48,886 nt of DNA from Bacteroidales bacterium. GTDB taxonomy: Bacteria > Bacteroidota > Bacteroidia > Bacteroidales > NBLH01. Both the position numbers and the translations under genes were made by a program. The DNA lies in contig JAFGWC010000012.1 of NCBI GenBank assembly GCA_016937695.1, positions 1 to 48,886 of the forward strand, read 5' to 3'. Shown here in pieces: positions 18,004 to 27,337 of the stretch. The notes beneath the pieces are model-generated. The model was not told the DNA's origin and did no database searches. It worked only from the letters and a program-made list of their open reading frames with translations. Every line of letters starts with the position of its first letter. The first letter of the stretch is position 1.

Positions 18004-19134
18004 ATGTCCAAAAGAGATTTTTATGAAATATTAGGCGTTTCGAAAAGTGCAACGAAAGAAGAGCTGAAAAAGGCATATCGCCAAAAAGCTATTCAATATC
18101 ATCCGGATAAAAACCCTGATGACAAAGATGCAGAGCATAAGTTTAAAGAAGCAGCTGAAGCATACGAAGTATTAAGCAATGACCAAAAAAGGCAAAGATA
18201 CGATCAATTTGGACATGCCGGACTAGGAGGTGCGTCAGGTGGTGGTGCAGGAATGAATATGGACGATATTTTCTCTCATTTCGGAGATATTTTTGGTGGA
18301 TTTGGTGGATTTGGCGGCGGTAGCAGGCGTGGAGGAACAAGAGTAAATAAAGGCTCAAACTTAAGAGTTAGAGTAGAACTTACTTTAGACGAAATTGCTA
18401 ATGGAGTTGAAAAAAAGATAAAAGTAAAAAAATACGTTTCCTGTAAAACTTGTAATGGCTCCGGAGCCGCCGATAGTAATTCAATATCTAATTGTACTAC
18501 TTGTAATGGTTCCGGTCAAGTTACACGAATTGCAAATACAATTTTAGGTCAGATGCAAACTACATCTACTTGTCCTTCATGCGGAGGAAGCGGAAAAGTT
18601 ATTACAAAAAAATGTACTTCTTGTTATGGCGAAGGAATTGTAAAAGAAGAAGAACTGATAAAAATTGATATTCCTGCAGGTGTAATGGAAGGAATGCAAC
18701 TTTCAGTTTCGGGAAAAGGCAATGCAGCACGTGGAGGTGGAATTAATGGTGATTTGCTTGTTGTTATTGAAGAAAAGCCACATCCAGAATTAATTCGTCA
18801 TGATAATGATTTGCTGTATATTTTAAATATAAGTGTTCCTGATGCTATTTTAGGCGAAACTGTTGAAATTCCTACTTTAAGTGGTAAAGTTAAAGTTAAA
18901 ATTGAAAGTGGAACTCAATCAGGTAAAATACTGAGGCTCAGAGGTAAAGGATTGCCTGATGTTCAAGGATATGGAAAAGGAGATATACTTGTAAAAGTAA
19001 ATATTTATATTCCAAAAACTATTTCTAAAGATGAAATGAAAATAATGGAAAAGCTTAAGGAATCTGAAAACTTTTTGGCTAAAGCTGAGATGGACAAAGG
19101 TTTTTTTAATAAAGTTAGAGACTTTTTCGAATAA
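18004..19134 (+). CDS. dnaJ: Chaperone DnaJ (Hsp40, type I)
   Basis: 376 aa, full length. J domain with HPD at residues 33-35, then a Gly/Phe-rich linker (~68-115). Four zinc-binding repeats follow ([32 protein letters not shown]; the last is slightly divergent), then the C-terminal substrate-binding domain ([15 protein letters not shown] and [16 protein letters not shown]). It stimulates DnaK ATPase and works with GrpE just upstream. The gene ends at a terminator shared with the opposing tRNA-His gene. Confidence 0.97.
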   Translation: MSKRDFYEILGVSKSATKEELKKAYRQKAIQYHPDKNPDDKDAEHKFKEAAEAYEVLSNDQKRQRYDQFGHAGLGGASGGGAGMNMDDIFSHFGDIFGGFGGFGGGSRRGGTRVNKGSNLRVRVELTLDEIANGVEKKIKVKKYVSCKTCNGSGAADSNSISNCTTCNGSGQVTRIANTILGQMQTTSTCPSCGGSGKVITKKCTSCYGEGIVKEEELIKIDIPAGVMEGMQLSVSGKGNAARGGGINGDLLVVIEEKPHPELIRHDNDLLYILNISVPDAILGETVEIPTLSGKVKVKIESGTQSGKILRLRGKGLPDVQGYGKGDILVKVNIYIPKTISKDEMKIMEKLKESENFLAKAEMDKGFFNKVRDFFE

Positions 19135-19151
19135 GAATTTAGACTTAAAAT

Positions 19152-19189
19152 AAAAAAAAGAGCTCGTTTTTTAACCAGCTCTTTTTTTT
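19152..19189. terminator. Bidirectional terminator between dnaJ and tRNA-His
   Basis: A 13-bp stem (A8 GAGCT at 19152-19164 with AGCTC T8 at 19177-19189). It has an A-tract on the left and a T-tract on the right, so it can end dnaJ on the plus strand and the tRNA on the minus strand. Confidence 0.88.
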
Positions 19190-19191
19190 TG

Positions 19192-19266
19192 GGTGAAAGA
19201 CGGGGGTCGAACCCGCGACCCTCGGTACCACAAACCGATGCTCTAACCAACTGAGCTACATTCACC
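19192..19266 (-). tRNA. tRNA-His (GTG)
   Basis: A full cloverleaf can be folded on the minus strand: D arm GCTC...GAGC, anticodon stem TCGGT/ACCGA with loop TTGTGGT (anticodon GTG), and T arm GCGGG-TTCGACC-CCCGT with one G-T pair. The extra 5' G (position -1) opposite C73 that marks tRNA-His is encoded. CCA is not encoded in full. The acceptor stem has one T-T mismatch (pair 6-67), where relatives I remember have T-A. Confidence 0.95.
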
Positions 19267-19326
19267 ATTTAAAGGATTGCAAAGATATAGAAATATTGAA
19301 AATTGGAAAAATAATTTTGAAAATAT

Positions 19327-20070
19327 TTATATAAATTTCACTTCTTTAAATGTAAATGACTGTAAATCACCATTTTCATGCTCTAAAATTAATTTACCTA
19401 TTTTGTCAATTTCAATTATTTTAGCTTTAAAAGTGTTATTTCCTGCTTCAAAAAAATGAAATTCATTAATTCTATATAAATTTTCCAGATAATCATTATT
19501 TATTTTATTAAAATCTTTTAAGATTAAAGAATTAAATCTGGCATTCAAAAAACCAATAAGTTTTTTGAAAATTTCATTAACATCATAGTTTATTTTAGTT
19601 TCAAGAAATAAAGAAGTTGGATTTGGGATTTCTTTTTTGAAATTTAATTGATTGATATTCAGTCCAATACCAATAATGGAATTTGAAATTACACTTCCTC
19701 TTAAAGAGTTTTCTATTAAAATTCCGGCAATTTTTTTGTCGCTTATATAAATATCATTCGGCCATTTAATTTTTACTTTATTTGTATATTCAGATAATAA
19801 ATCAAAAATAGACAAGCTAGCAGCCTTTGAAATTAGAAATTGATTTTCGGCAGAAATAAATTCAGGTATAAAAACGAAACTCATCAAAATATTTTTTCCT
19901 TCTTCGCTTTCCCAAGTGCTTCCTCTTTGTCCACGCCCCAAAGTTTGCTTATTTGCATAAACAATTGTTCCATTATTTAAATTCTCTGAATTTATCAGTT
20001 TTCTTAAATAATAATTTGTAGAATCCACTGACTTTAAGCTAATTATATTATTCCCAATTAAATTTATCAT
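19327..20070 (-). CDS. birA: Biotin--[acetyl-CoA-carboxylase] ligase (BirA, catalytic type)
   Basis: 247 aa. Joins biotin to carrier proteins through biotinyl-AMP. SVDSTNYYLR (14-23), the adenylate-binding loop GRGQRG (45-50), KWPNDIY (102-108) and KKIAGILIE (112-120) are in place, followed by GIGLNIN. The DNA-binding N-terminal domain of dual-function BirA is absent, so this is a ligase without repressor function (group I). It is divergent from rsfS across a 487-base spacer. Confidence 0.93.
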   Translation of the reverse strand: MINLIGNNIISLKSVDSTNYYLRKLINSENLNNGTIVYANKQTLGRGQRGSTWESEEGKNILMSFVFIPEFISAENQFLISKAASLSIFDLLSEYTNKVKIKWPNDIYISDKKIAGILIENSLRGSVISNSIIGIGLNINQLNFKKEIPNPTSLFLETKINYDVNEIFKKLIGFLNARFNSLILKDFNKINNDYLENLYRINEFHFFEAGNNTFKAKIIEIDKIGKLILEHENGDLQSFTFKEVKFI

Positions 20071-20144
20071 CGTCCTAAAATGTTTTATTTGTTGATTATT
20101 AATATTTTGTAAAATTTAAATATTTGTACTGCTTGTTTTTTGCA

Positions 20145-20177
20145 AGTAATTAGCATACTGGTAATTAGTAATTAAGA
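20145..20177 (+). repeat. Second copy of the dispersed AT-rich intergenic repeat
   Basis: AGTAATTAG, a short gap, then CTGGTAATTAGTAATTAA. It matches 9928-9960 in order and spacing with a few substitutions. Confidence 0.5.
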
Positions 20178-20399
20178 AAATTAGAATTTTATATAATTAC
20201 CAATTACACGTCAATTTATACAAAACAAATAATATTAAGTGTCATAGCTATTTTAAACCAGATACTATTTTAACAATCAACTTTTCTATTATTAACAACT
20301 ATAAGCTATTATTATAAAATTCACGACTAATTTCTGGTTAAACAAAGTTAAAATTGAATATAGATATCTAAAAAGCCAATTTTATTAAGTTAAAAATGT

Positions 20400-20407
20400 T
20401 AAATTTG
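20400..20407 (+). promoter_or_regulatory. Candidate -7 box (TAAATTTG) upstream of rsfS
   Basis: TAnnTTTG match followed by C, 150 bases before the rsfS start. There is no clear -33 TTG, so the leader and promoter are uncertain. Confidence 0.4.
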
Positions 20408-20557
20408 CATCTTAAAAGTAATATTTATTTCAATATTATTGATTTTTGCCAATTTTCTTATGCAAATTTCATGATATTTTTGAAATATTATTTACAAATA
20501 AATATTAATTAAATAATTTACAATTTTTAAAATTGCCCAATTGGGTCGAATCGATAT

Positions 20558-20923
20558 ATGGAAATAGAAAAAAATTATACTACAGAAAAATTAGTGGATT
20601 CTGTAATTTTAGGAATGCAAGAAATAAAAGCAGAAAATATTTTAGTATTAAACTTAAAAAAAATAGAATCATCATTTTGTGATTATTTTGTAATTTGTGA
20701 TGCCGAATCTTCAACCCAAGTTGATGCAATTGCAAATTCAGTTGAAGTTACAGTTAAGAAAGAGCTGAACGATAAATTATTGCATAAAGAAGGTTTTGAA
20801 AATGCAAGTTGGATATTATTAGATTTTAGCGATGTTATAGTTCACGTATTTCAAAAGAGTTCAAGAGAATTTTATGATCTTGAAGGGTTTTGGGCAGATG
20901 CAGAAAAAAAGATAATAGAGTAA
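20558..20923 (+). CDS. rsfS: Ribosome silencing factor RsfS
   Basis: 121 aa, normal size. Binds ribosomal protein L14 and blocks subunit joining when nutrients are low. SSFCDYFVICDAESSTQVDAIA, then GFENASWILLDFSDVIVHVF and REFYDLEGFWADA are the family core. It precedes ftsH in the same direction, as often in Bacteroidota, though with a 282-base AT-rich gap in which I see no other gene. Confidence 0.93.
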   Translation: MEIEKNYTTEKLVDSVILGMQEIKAENILVLNLKKIESSFCDYFVICDAESSTQVDAIANSVEVTVKKELNDKLLHKEGFENASWILLDFSDVIVHVFQKSSREFYDLEGFWADAEKKIIE

Positions 20924-21205
20924 AAACAAACTATTAGATTATTTAAAAAAATAGCATTATTATACAGTCTCAAATAATGTAAATTATTATTAAGTTTATT
21001 GTATTAAAAGCGAACTTAAAACTTCATCTGAGATAAACAATTACTCTTGTTTATAATAGCATATTGAAAATTATAAAACTGACATTTTAGCATAGATTGT
21101 TAAAAAAATGCTAAAATTTGACAAAAAATGTATTATTTTAGAGCTGGTATAAGAATTGATTAAAACTAAGTTTGAAAATATTTTTGATGATAATAAAATA
21201 TTAAA

Positions 21206-23272
21206 ATGGAAGAGAAAAAAAAGAAAGAAAATATTAATAACAATAATAATTTAAAAGAAAAAGATAACAAACCGAAATTTAATATATATTGGATTTATGG
21301 TATAATTGCAGTATTGTTTATCGGGATTCAATTTATGGATTTCAGTTCAAATTTGCAAGAAATAACTTGGCAACAATTTGAAAAGGAAATGCTTAATCAA
21401 CATGATGTTGAAAAAATTATTGTTGTAAATAGAGATAAAGCAGAAGTTTATATTAAGCCGGAAAAATTTTCCTCACCTAAATATGATGAGTATAAAGACA
21501 AAGGAATGAGCTCAATAACAAGCTCAGGGCCACAATTTTACTTTACAATAGGTTCCGTAGAAACTTTTGACAAGAAAATGGAAAATGCTCAAAAAGATTT
21601 TCCTGAAACCGAAATTGTACCAGTTAGTTTTGAAACCAGAAAAGATCATTTAAGCGATTTGTTTAGTTGGCTAATGCCAATTATAATACTTGTTGCTGTT
21701 TGGATATTTATTTTCAGACGAATGGGAGGTGGCGGTTCAATGGGCGGCTCAAATATTTTTTCTATCGGTAAATCAAAAGCTAAAATTTTTGATAAAGAAG
21801 AAGCAAATATTAAAACCAAATTTAATGATGTTGCAGGTTTAGAAGAAGCTAAAGTTGAGATAACAGAAATTGTAGATTTCTTAAAAAGTCCAACAAAATA
21901 TACAAAACTTGGAGGTAAAATACCAAAAGGTGCATTATTAATTGGCCCTCCCGGAACAGGTAAAACATTGTTGGCCAAAGCTGTGGCTGGCGAAGCTGAT
22001 GTTCCATTTTTTTCAATGTCGGGTTCCGATTTTGTTGAAATGTTTGTTGGAGTTGGTGCTTCAAGAGTTAGAGACTTGTTTTCGCAAGCAAAGCAAAAAG
22101 CACCTTGTATTATTTTTATTGATGAGATTGACGCAATTGGTAGAGCAAGAGGGAAAAATCCAAATTTCGGTTCAAACGACGAAAGGGAAAATACTTTAAA
22201 TCAACTACTTACGGAAATGGATGGTTTTGATACTAATACCGGAGTAATTATATTAGCAGCAACAAACCGTGCTGATGTTTTAGATAGTGCACTTTTAAGA
22301 GCCGGCAGATTCGATAGACAAATTCATGTTGAACTTCCAGATTTAAGAGAAAGAGAAGATATTTTTAAAGTACACCTTAAACCAATTACTGTTGATAAAA
22401 CTTTTGATATAGCTTTTCTAGCTAAACAAACACCTGGTTTTTCAGGCGCTGATATTGCTAATGTTTGTAACGAAGCTGCTTTAATTGCAGCAAGAAAAAA
22501 TAAAACTAAAGTTGAAAAACAAGATTTTTTAGATGCTGTAGATAGAATTATTGGTGGTTTAGAGAAAAAGAAGAAATTAATTACGCCGTCTGAGAAAAAA
22601 ACAATCGCTTATCATGAAGCAGGACATGCAACAATTAGCTGGCTGCTTGAATATGCGCATCCACTTATAAAAGTTACAATTGTGCCGCGAGGTCAAGCAT
22701 TAGGAGCAGCATGGTATTTGCCAAAAGAACGTCAAATAACAACTTACGAACAAATACTTGATGAAATGTGTTCTGCTCTTGGTGGTCGAGTTTCAGAAGA
22801 AATTAATTTTGGAAAAATATCAACTGGTGCACTTAACGATTTAGAGAAAGTTACAAAACAAGCATATGCAATTGTCTCATATTTTGGAATGAGTAGCAAA
22901 ATTGGTAATCTTAGTTTTTACGATTCATCAGGAAATAACGAATATTCTTTTAACAAACCTTATAGCGATAAAACAGCAGAACTTATTGACAGTGAGGCTT
23001 CTGAAATAGTTGCTGAACAATATGAAAGAGCTAAAAAATTGCTTCTTGAAAATAAAAAAGGCGTAACCGAATTAGCAGAATTATTACTTGAAAAAGAAGT
23101 TATTTTTACTGAAGATGTAGAACGAATTTTTGGAAAAAGAGAATTTATTGATGAAGAACCAGTTTCTAATTATAAATTATCATCAGAAAAACCAATTGTT
23201 GAATTAACTGAAACTGAAGATGTAAAAGAAACAGAAGAAAATATTGAAAATCAAAAAGGTAATATACATTGA
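21206..23272 (+). CDS. ftsH: ATP-dependent zinc metalloprotease FtsH
   Basis: 688 aa inner-membrane AAA+ protease. An Asn/Lys-rich N-terminus precedes membrane helix 1 (~27-43), a periplasmic domain and helix 2 (~155-170). Walker A GPPGTGKT (247-254), Walker B FIDEID (304-309), the second region of homology and arginine fingers around [10 protein letters not shown], the zinc site HEAGH (470-474) and the third ligand Asp545 in [12 protein letters not shown] are visible. It degrades misassembled membrane proteins and some regulators. The C-terminus is acidic and variable. Confidence 0.97.
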   Translation: MEEKKKKENINNNNNLKEKDNKPKFNIYWIYGIIAVLFIGIQFMDFSSNLQEITWQQFEKEMLNQHDVEKIIVVNRDKAEVYIKPEKFSSPKYDEYKDKGMSSITSSGPQFYFTIGSVETFDKKMENAQKDFPETEIVPVSFETRKDHLSDLFSWLMPIIILVAVWIFIFRRMGGGGSMGGSNIFSIGKSKAKIFDKEEANIKTKFNDVAGLEEAKVEITEIVDFLKSPTKYTKLGGKIPKGALLIGPPGTGKTLLAKAVAGEADVPFFSMSGSDFVEMFVGVGASRVRDLFSQAKQKAPCIIFIDEIDAIGRARGKNPNFGSNDERENTLNQLLTEMDGFDTNTGVIILAATNRADVLDSALLRAGRFDRQIHVELPDLREREDIFKVHLKPITVDKTFDIAFLAKQTPGFSGADIANVCNEAALIAARKNKTKVEKQDFLDAVDRIIGGLEKKKKLITPSEKKTIAYHEAGHATISWLLEYAHPLIKVTIVPRGQALGAAWYLPKERQITTYEQILDEMCSALGGRVSEEINFGKISTGALNDLEKVTKQAYAIVSYFGMSSKIGNLSFYDSSGNNEYSFNKPYSDKTAELIDSEASEIVAEQYERAKKLLLENKKGVTELAELLLEKEVIFTEDVERIFGKREFIDEEPVSNYKLSSEKPIVELTETEDVKETEENIENQKGNIH

Positions 23273-23296
23273 AATACTAACACTAAATTGAACATT

Positions 23297-23832
23297 ATGA
23301 TTAAAAAATTATTAACTGTATCTTTAATTATTGCTTTATTTGCTTCATGTAATAATTCTGATAGAAATACAGAAGATATCGATAACGATTCTACTGTAGT
23401 AGATGTAATTAGCGAAGAAATTCCTGAAATATTACTTGCCGATTTTGACACAAAAGCAGGTAGTTTCGTTGATAAAAAAGTAACAGTTTCAGGCATTGTT
23501 GACCATGTTTGTAAGCATGGAGGAAAAAAATATTATTAGTTTCCGACAATAATAATCTGCATGTATATTCAGAAAACAGATTTGAAGATAATTTAACTGG
23601 TACAGAAATTACTGTTACAGGTATTGTAAAAGAACAAAAAATCGACGAAGCATATTGTTTGCAACAAGAAGAAGATAATATCAAAAAACATAGTGAAGGC
23701 GCAGCAACAGCTGAAATATTTGAGATGAAAAAGCATGAAATTTCTTCTTACAGAGATTCTATGAAAACTGCTGGTGTTGATCATCTTTCATTTTATTCGT
23801 TAGATTATGTTTCTCATGTTATGAAAAAATAA
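23297..23832 (+). pseudogene. OB-fold-like lipoprotein gene interrupted by a -1 frameshift at an A7 run
   Basis: The first frame starts at ATG 23297 with a lipoprotein signal (LFASC, Cys18) and runs to HVCKHGGKKYY, then stops at 23537. The next frame continues sensibly from the same place as GGKKILLVSDNNNLHVYSE and runs to YVSHVMKK at 23832. Joined, they give ~178 aa with two related beta segments (VTVSGIVDHVCKH and ITVTGIVKEQK), an OB-fold-like pattern. The shift falls in A AAA AAA, in the reading phase of a classic -1 slippery heptamer. Possibilities are a homopolymer indel (biological or sequencing) or programmed slippage. It follows ftsH by 24 bases. Confidence 0.75.
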
Positions 23833-23859
23833 AAAGCAAAATATTATTTTAATATATTT

Positions 23860-23896
23860 AAAATTCAGTGTTTCATTAATTGGAATACTGAATTTT
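23860..23896 (+). terminator. Probable terminator after the OB-fold lipoprotein gene
   Basis: A 10-bp stem AAAATTCAGT / ACTGAATTTT (23860-23869 with 23887-23896) enclosing 17 bases, followed by a T-rich stretch. Confidence 0.65.
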
Positions 23897-23961
23897 ATTT
23901 TAGATATAGTTTGAAAAATAATTGTTTAAATAAACATTAGAAATATAAAATTTTAGAATTG

Positions 23962-24519
23962 ATGAAGCTTTTAAGAAGATGGAGTAGAATTTTACATAGA
24001 GATATTGGTTTTCTTTTTATCGGAACTAGTCTAATTTATGGTTTGTCAGGCATAGCTTTAAATCATTTAAATGATTGGAATCCTAATTATTCTGTTGAAA
24101 CAAAAAGTTTTAAAACCGAACTTAATTTAAAAAAGGAAAATATAAGCAAAGAAAACATTCTTGAACTTGTTGATAATCTTGATGATAAGGATAATTATAG
24201 AAAACACTATTTTCCGCAAAATAACATTTTAAAGATTTTTTTAAACGGAGGTTCTTCAATTGTTATTAATACTCAAACAGGAGAAGGAAATGCTGAATTT
24301 TTAAAAAAACGGGCAATGTTTTACCAAGTAAATTTTTTACATTACAATCCTAACAATTGGTGGAAATGGTTTTCAGATATTTATGCGTTTGCATTGATTT
24401 TTTTGGCTTTAACATCTTTATTTATGATAAAAGGTAAAAAAGGCCTTGTAGGAACAGGTGGAATTTATTTGTTTGTTGGAATTTTAATTCCAATTTTATT
24501 CTTGATATTTAGTCTTTGA
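23962..24519 (+). CDS. PepSY-associated membrane protein
   Basis: 185 aa from the ATG; a TTG one codon earlier is less likely. An N-terminal helix HRDIGFLFIGTSLIYGLSG with the paired His/Arg start, a soluble loop, then YAFALIFLALTSLFMI and a final helix GGIYLFVGILIPILFLIFSL make a short PepSY-TM type protein. Relatives are found with iron uptake or redox systems, but no such partner is next to it. It stands alone between two terminator-like regions. Confidence 0.75.
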   Translation: MKLLRRWSRILHRDIGFLFIGTSLIYGLSGIALNHLNDWNPNYSVETKSFKTELNLKKENISKENILELVDNLDDKDNYRKHYFPQNNILKIFLNGGSSIVINTQTGEGNAEFLKKRAMFYQVNFLHYNPNNWWKWFSDIYAFALIFLALTSLFMIKGKKGLVGTGGIYLFVGILIPILFLIFSL

Positions 24520-24654
24520 TATTCTGTAATTTTTTTTTATTGATTTTAAAATCGAATTCAAAAGATTTTGGTTAATTTAAAATACTAATTTAAAAAGTGT
24601 TAAGAACTTTACTCTTTAAATAAACATTTATATTTGTAAATAAAATAGTCTTAA

Positions 24655-24736
24655 CTTTAATCTTTTATATTGTTTTTGTAACATCAAAGATTAAAAGCTT
24701 TATTTTCTCCATAATCAAACACTTTGTTTGAGAAAA
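24655..24736 (+). other. Structured intergenic segment upstream of the LUD gene
   Basis: Two consecutive stem-loops. CTTTAATCTTTT pairs with AAAGATTAAAAG (24655-24666 with 24686-24697, one-base bulge). CAAACA-CTT-TGTTTG (24716-24730) is flanked by TTTTCT/AGAAAA (24703-24708 with 24731-24736). There is no T-tract, so a plain terminator is unlikely. It may be a leader structure; a TATATTTG box lies just upstream at 24629-24636. Confidence 0.4.
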
Positions 24737-24803
24737 TAATTCCATGTATGTTTCATATTATTAAATATATTTCTACTTTTAAGCTGTAAAAAAACGCTGT
24801 TTA

Positions 24804-25448
24804 ATGAAAAACGATATATCTAAAGAAAATATCCTTAAAAAAATAAGGGAAGGTCTTAAAACATCTCAATTCAAAGATGACTTTATATCTGATTATAAAA
24901 ACGATGAGATTTTCAATACTTCAGAAAAATCGTTGGTAGAAATTTTTGGCGAAGAACTTAATAAAATTAATGGAGAATTTTATTATTGTGAGAACGAAGA
25001 AGAATTAATCAAAAATCTTCAAAAACTAAATACTGAAAAATCTTTAGCAAAACTTTTTAGTCCGGACAAAGATTTGTCAATATTTTTAGAAAAATCAGGA
25101 ATAAGCTATATTTCAGAATTTGTAGATTCTGAAAATATTAATTCTGCATTAAGTGCATGTGAATTTTTGGTTGCTCGTTTTGGAAGCGTTACTGTAAGCT
25201 CAGCTCAAGCAGGCTCAAGAAAAATATTTTCATTTCCGCCAATTCATTTGGTTATTGCATACGAAAGTCAATTGGTTTTAGAGTTGGATGATGCTATTGA
25301 TGGTGTTTTCAAAAAATATGAAAATAATTTACCATCTCAGATTACAAATATAACCGGACCATCAAGAACAGCAGATATAGAAAAAACATTAATTTTAGGT
25401 GCACACGGACCAAAAGAATTGATCGTTTTATTGTTGAAAGGGAAATAG
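24804..25448 (+). CDS. LUD domain protein (LutC/YkgG-like)
   Basis: 214 aa. The LUD fold is recognisable from FLVARFGSVTVSS, IHLVIAYESQLVLELDDAI and NITGPSRTADIEKTLILGAHGPKEL. In the LutABC lactate oxidation complex this type is the LutC subunit, but no LutA or LutB is here and there is no iron-sulfur motif. In Bacteroidota a solitary copy often lies near phospholipid genes. Function is therefore uncertain. It heads a run of four genes in the same direction (this, the DUF2007-repeat gene, cdsA, psd). Confidence 0.85.
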   Translation: MKNDISKENILKKIREGLKTSQFKDDFISDYKNDEIFNTSEKSLVEIFGEELNKINGEFYYCENEEELIKNLQKLNTEKSLAKLFSPDKDLSIFLEKSGISYISEFVDSENINSALSACEFLVARFGSVTVSSAQAGSRKIFSFPPIHLVIAYESQLVLELDDAIDGVFKKYENNLPSQITNITGPSRTADIEKTLILGAHGPKELIVLLLKGK

Positions 25449-25548
25449 TTGTTTTTTAAAATTGAAATATCTTCAATAATAAAAAATTGGGAGAAATTAT
25501 TTATTTGTTAATTTAGTAAGATTAAATATATCTAAAAAACTAAAAAAA

Positions 25549-26490
25549 ATGAAAGACTGGATAAAAATACAAAGTTTTGAAAGAATACATCAAGCAGAAT
25601 TGCGAAAAGATATTCTTGAAAAAAATGGAATCCCATCTGTAATAATAAATGAAAAAGATAGTCTTTTCCTTTTAGGTGAAATTGAACTATATGTTAAAAA
25701 AAATGATGAAGCAAAAGCAAAAGAACTTATTGATGAGTTTAGTGGTTTAACAAAAATTAATTCATATGTTGGCGAAAAGCAGATGAGGTTATTTCGCTCA
25801 TTAATTCCAAAAAATGAAATTCATGTTGTAATTAAAGAAAAAAAAGATTCGAAATTTGTTCTTGATAATTACGAATTATATATCAATAATGAAGATTTAG
25901 ACCTTATTTTACCATATTTAACAACTGAAAAATTACCAGATTGGGAAAAAATCGAAACATGTAACTCTGTTAGCCAAACTAAATACAGAACGGATATTTT
26001 GGACGAAAATAAAATAGAAAATTTTATTGTTAAAAGGAAAGATTCTGAATATCATTTAGATAGAGTAGAAATTTATGTTAACAAAACTAATAAAGATAAA
26101 GCAATAAATTTACTTAAAAATTTAAATGGTTGGCATACAATTAGAAAATATAGTGAATTAAATTGGGCTGAAATTGACGGAAATATTTTAAATGAAAATA
26201 ATGTAAAAGCTATTATTTTTAAGAATAATGAAAATGAGTTTGAAATATTGGTTGAAGCAGATAAAGAAGAAAAGGCAATAGATATTATAAATACTACGAA
26301 AGAATGGGTAATATTAAAAAATTACTCAAATATTGAAAATGCAATGATTGCAAAACGAATATTAGAAAAAAATAATATTTATTCAGTTATAATTAATGAA
26401 AAAGATAGTGCTTTTCTTATTGGTGATTTAGAATTGTATGTTGAAATTGATAAAAAAAATATTGCCGAAAACATTTTAAAAAATTTTTAG
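25549..26490 (+). CDS. Protein made of five tandem DUF2007-like repeats
   Basis: 313 aa, no signal peptide or membrane segment. I count five ~57-61-residue repeats (about 4-64, 68-124, 132-192, 195-250, 253-313). Each begins with a W/K-x-x-I/L-x-x-Y/F pattern, has a central stretch such as SVIINEKDSLFLLGEIELYV, and ends in a helix like AKAKELIDEF. Repeats 1 and 5 are the closest pair. DUF2007 (proposed signal-transducing domain) is normally present once or twice, so five copies is unusual. The gene ends one base before the cdsA start codon, so translation is probably coupled. Confidence 0.75.
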   Translation: MKDWIKIQSFERIHQAELRKDILEKNGIPSVIINEKDSLFLLGEIELYVKKNDEAKAKELIDEFSGLTKINSYVGEKQMRLFRSLIPKNEIHVVIKEKKDSKFVLDNYELYINNEDLDLILPYLTTEKLPDWEKIETCNSVSQTKYRTDILDENKIENFIVKRKDSEYHLDRVEIYVNKTNKDKAINLLKNLNGWHTIRKYSELNWAEIDGNILNENNVKAIIFKNNENEFEILVEADKEEKAIDIINTTKEWVILKNYSNIENAMIAKRILEKNNIYSVIINEKDSAFLIGDLELYVEIDKKNIAENILKNF

Positions 26491-26491
26491 T

Positions 26492-27316
26492 TTGAAAAAT
26501 AATTTTGCACAAAGAGTAATAACGGCAATTATATTTGCAATTATATTAATAGGTGGTGTTTTTTGGAATCCGATAAGTTTTTTTCTGGTTTTTTTAACTG
26601 TTGTCATTGTCGGAATATACGAATTTTTTAAATTATCAGTTAAAGGAGGTATAAAACCTCAAATAATTCCGGGAATTTTATTGGGCATAGTTATATATTT
26701 GTCAAATTTTCTTGTAGCTTCTTCATATTGCGAACAAAAGATTTTTACAGCCTATATTCCATTAATGATATTGATAATAATAAACGAACTTTACAGAGAA
26801 AAAGCAAAACCCTTTACAAATATTGCATTTACAATTTTTGGCGCATTTTATGTTGCAGTTCCTTTCGGATTATTAAGCTATTTTGTGTTTGAACCAATTT
26901 TCTCAGAAAATTATATGCCATATATTTTACTTGGATATTTTTTTTTAATCTGGTCAAGCGATTCTGGAGCCTATATTGTTGGTTCATTAATAGGAAAACA
27001 CAAATTATTTGAACGAATTTCACCAAAAAAAACATGGGAAGGATTTTTTGGAGGTGCAGCATTTTCTTTGCTTGCAGCCTATATATTGTCTTTGTTCATT
27101 AAACAAGTAAGTTTAGTCGATTGGATAGTAATATCTTTATTAACAGTTGTGTTTGGAACTTTTGGCGATTTAGTTGAATCACTATTAAAAAGAATGGTAG
27201 ATGTTAAAGATTCTGGACATATTTTGCCCGGCCATGGAGGAATATTAGATAGATTTGATAGTATTTTAATATCAGCACCAATTATTTTTATATATTTACT
27301 TTACGTTTTAAATTAG
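26492..27316 (+). CDS. cdsA: Phosphatidate cytidylyltransferase
   Basis: 274 aa, several membrane helices. Makes CDP-diacylglycerol from phosphatidic acid and CTP in the inner membrane. The C-terminal signature SDSGAYIVGSLIGKHKL, SPKKTWEGF and GDLVESLLKRMVDVKDSGH, then LPGHGGILDRFDS, is complete. The start is TTG, one base after the previous stop; the next ATG is far inside. With psd directly downstream and pssA at 29.6 kb it supplies phosphatidylethanolamine synthesis. Confidence 0.95.
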   Translation: MKNNFAQRVITAIIFAIILIGGVFWNPISFFLVFLTVVIVGIYEFFKLSVKGGIKPQIIPGILLGIVIYLSNFLVASSYCEQKIFTAYIPLMILIIINELYREKAKPFTNIAFTIFGAFYVAVPFGLLSYFVFEPIFSENYMPYILLGYFFLIWSSDSGAYIVGSLIGKHKLFERISPKKTWEGFFGGAAFSLLAAYILSLFIKQVSLVDWIVISLLTVVFGTFGDLVESLLKRMVDVKDSGHILPGHGGILDRFDSILISAPIIFIYLLYVLN

Positions 27317-27337
27317 ATAATTAATAATTAATTAATA

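Larger units (their letters stand above)
20071..20557. other. 487-base AT-rich spacer between birA and rsfS
   Basis: No gene is visible. It holds a copy of the dispersed AT-rich repeat (20145-20177) and one plus-strand -7 box candidate (20400-20407). The rest is low-complexity AT sequence. Confidence 0.6.

Noticed and set aside
19005-19268. Minus-strand open frame with a protein-like start (MVNVAQLVRASVCG)
   Set aside because: It is the translation of the tRNA-His gene and the end of dnaJ, a well-known artefact.
23288-23296. TTG start three codons before the OB-fold lipoprotein ATG
   Set aside because: The ATG at 23297 gives a standard lipoprotein signal; the TTG adds nothing.
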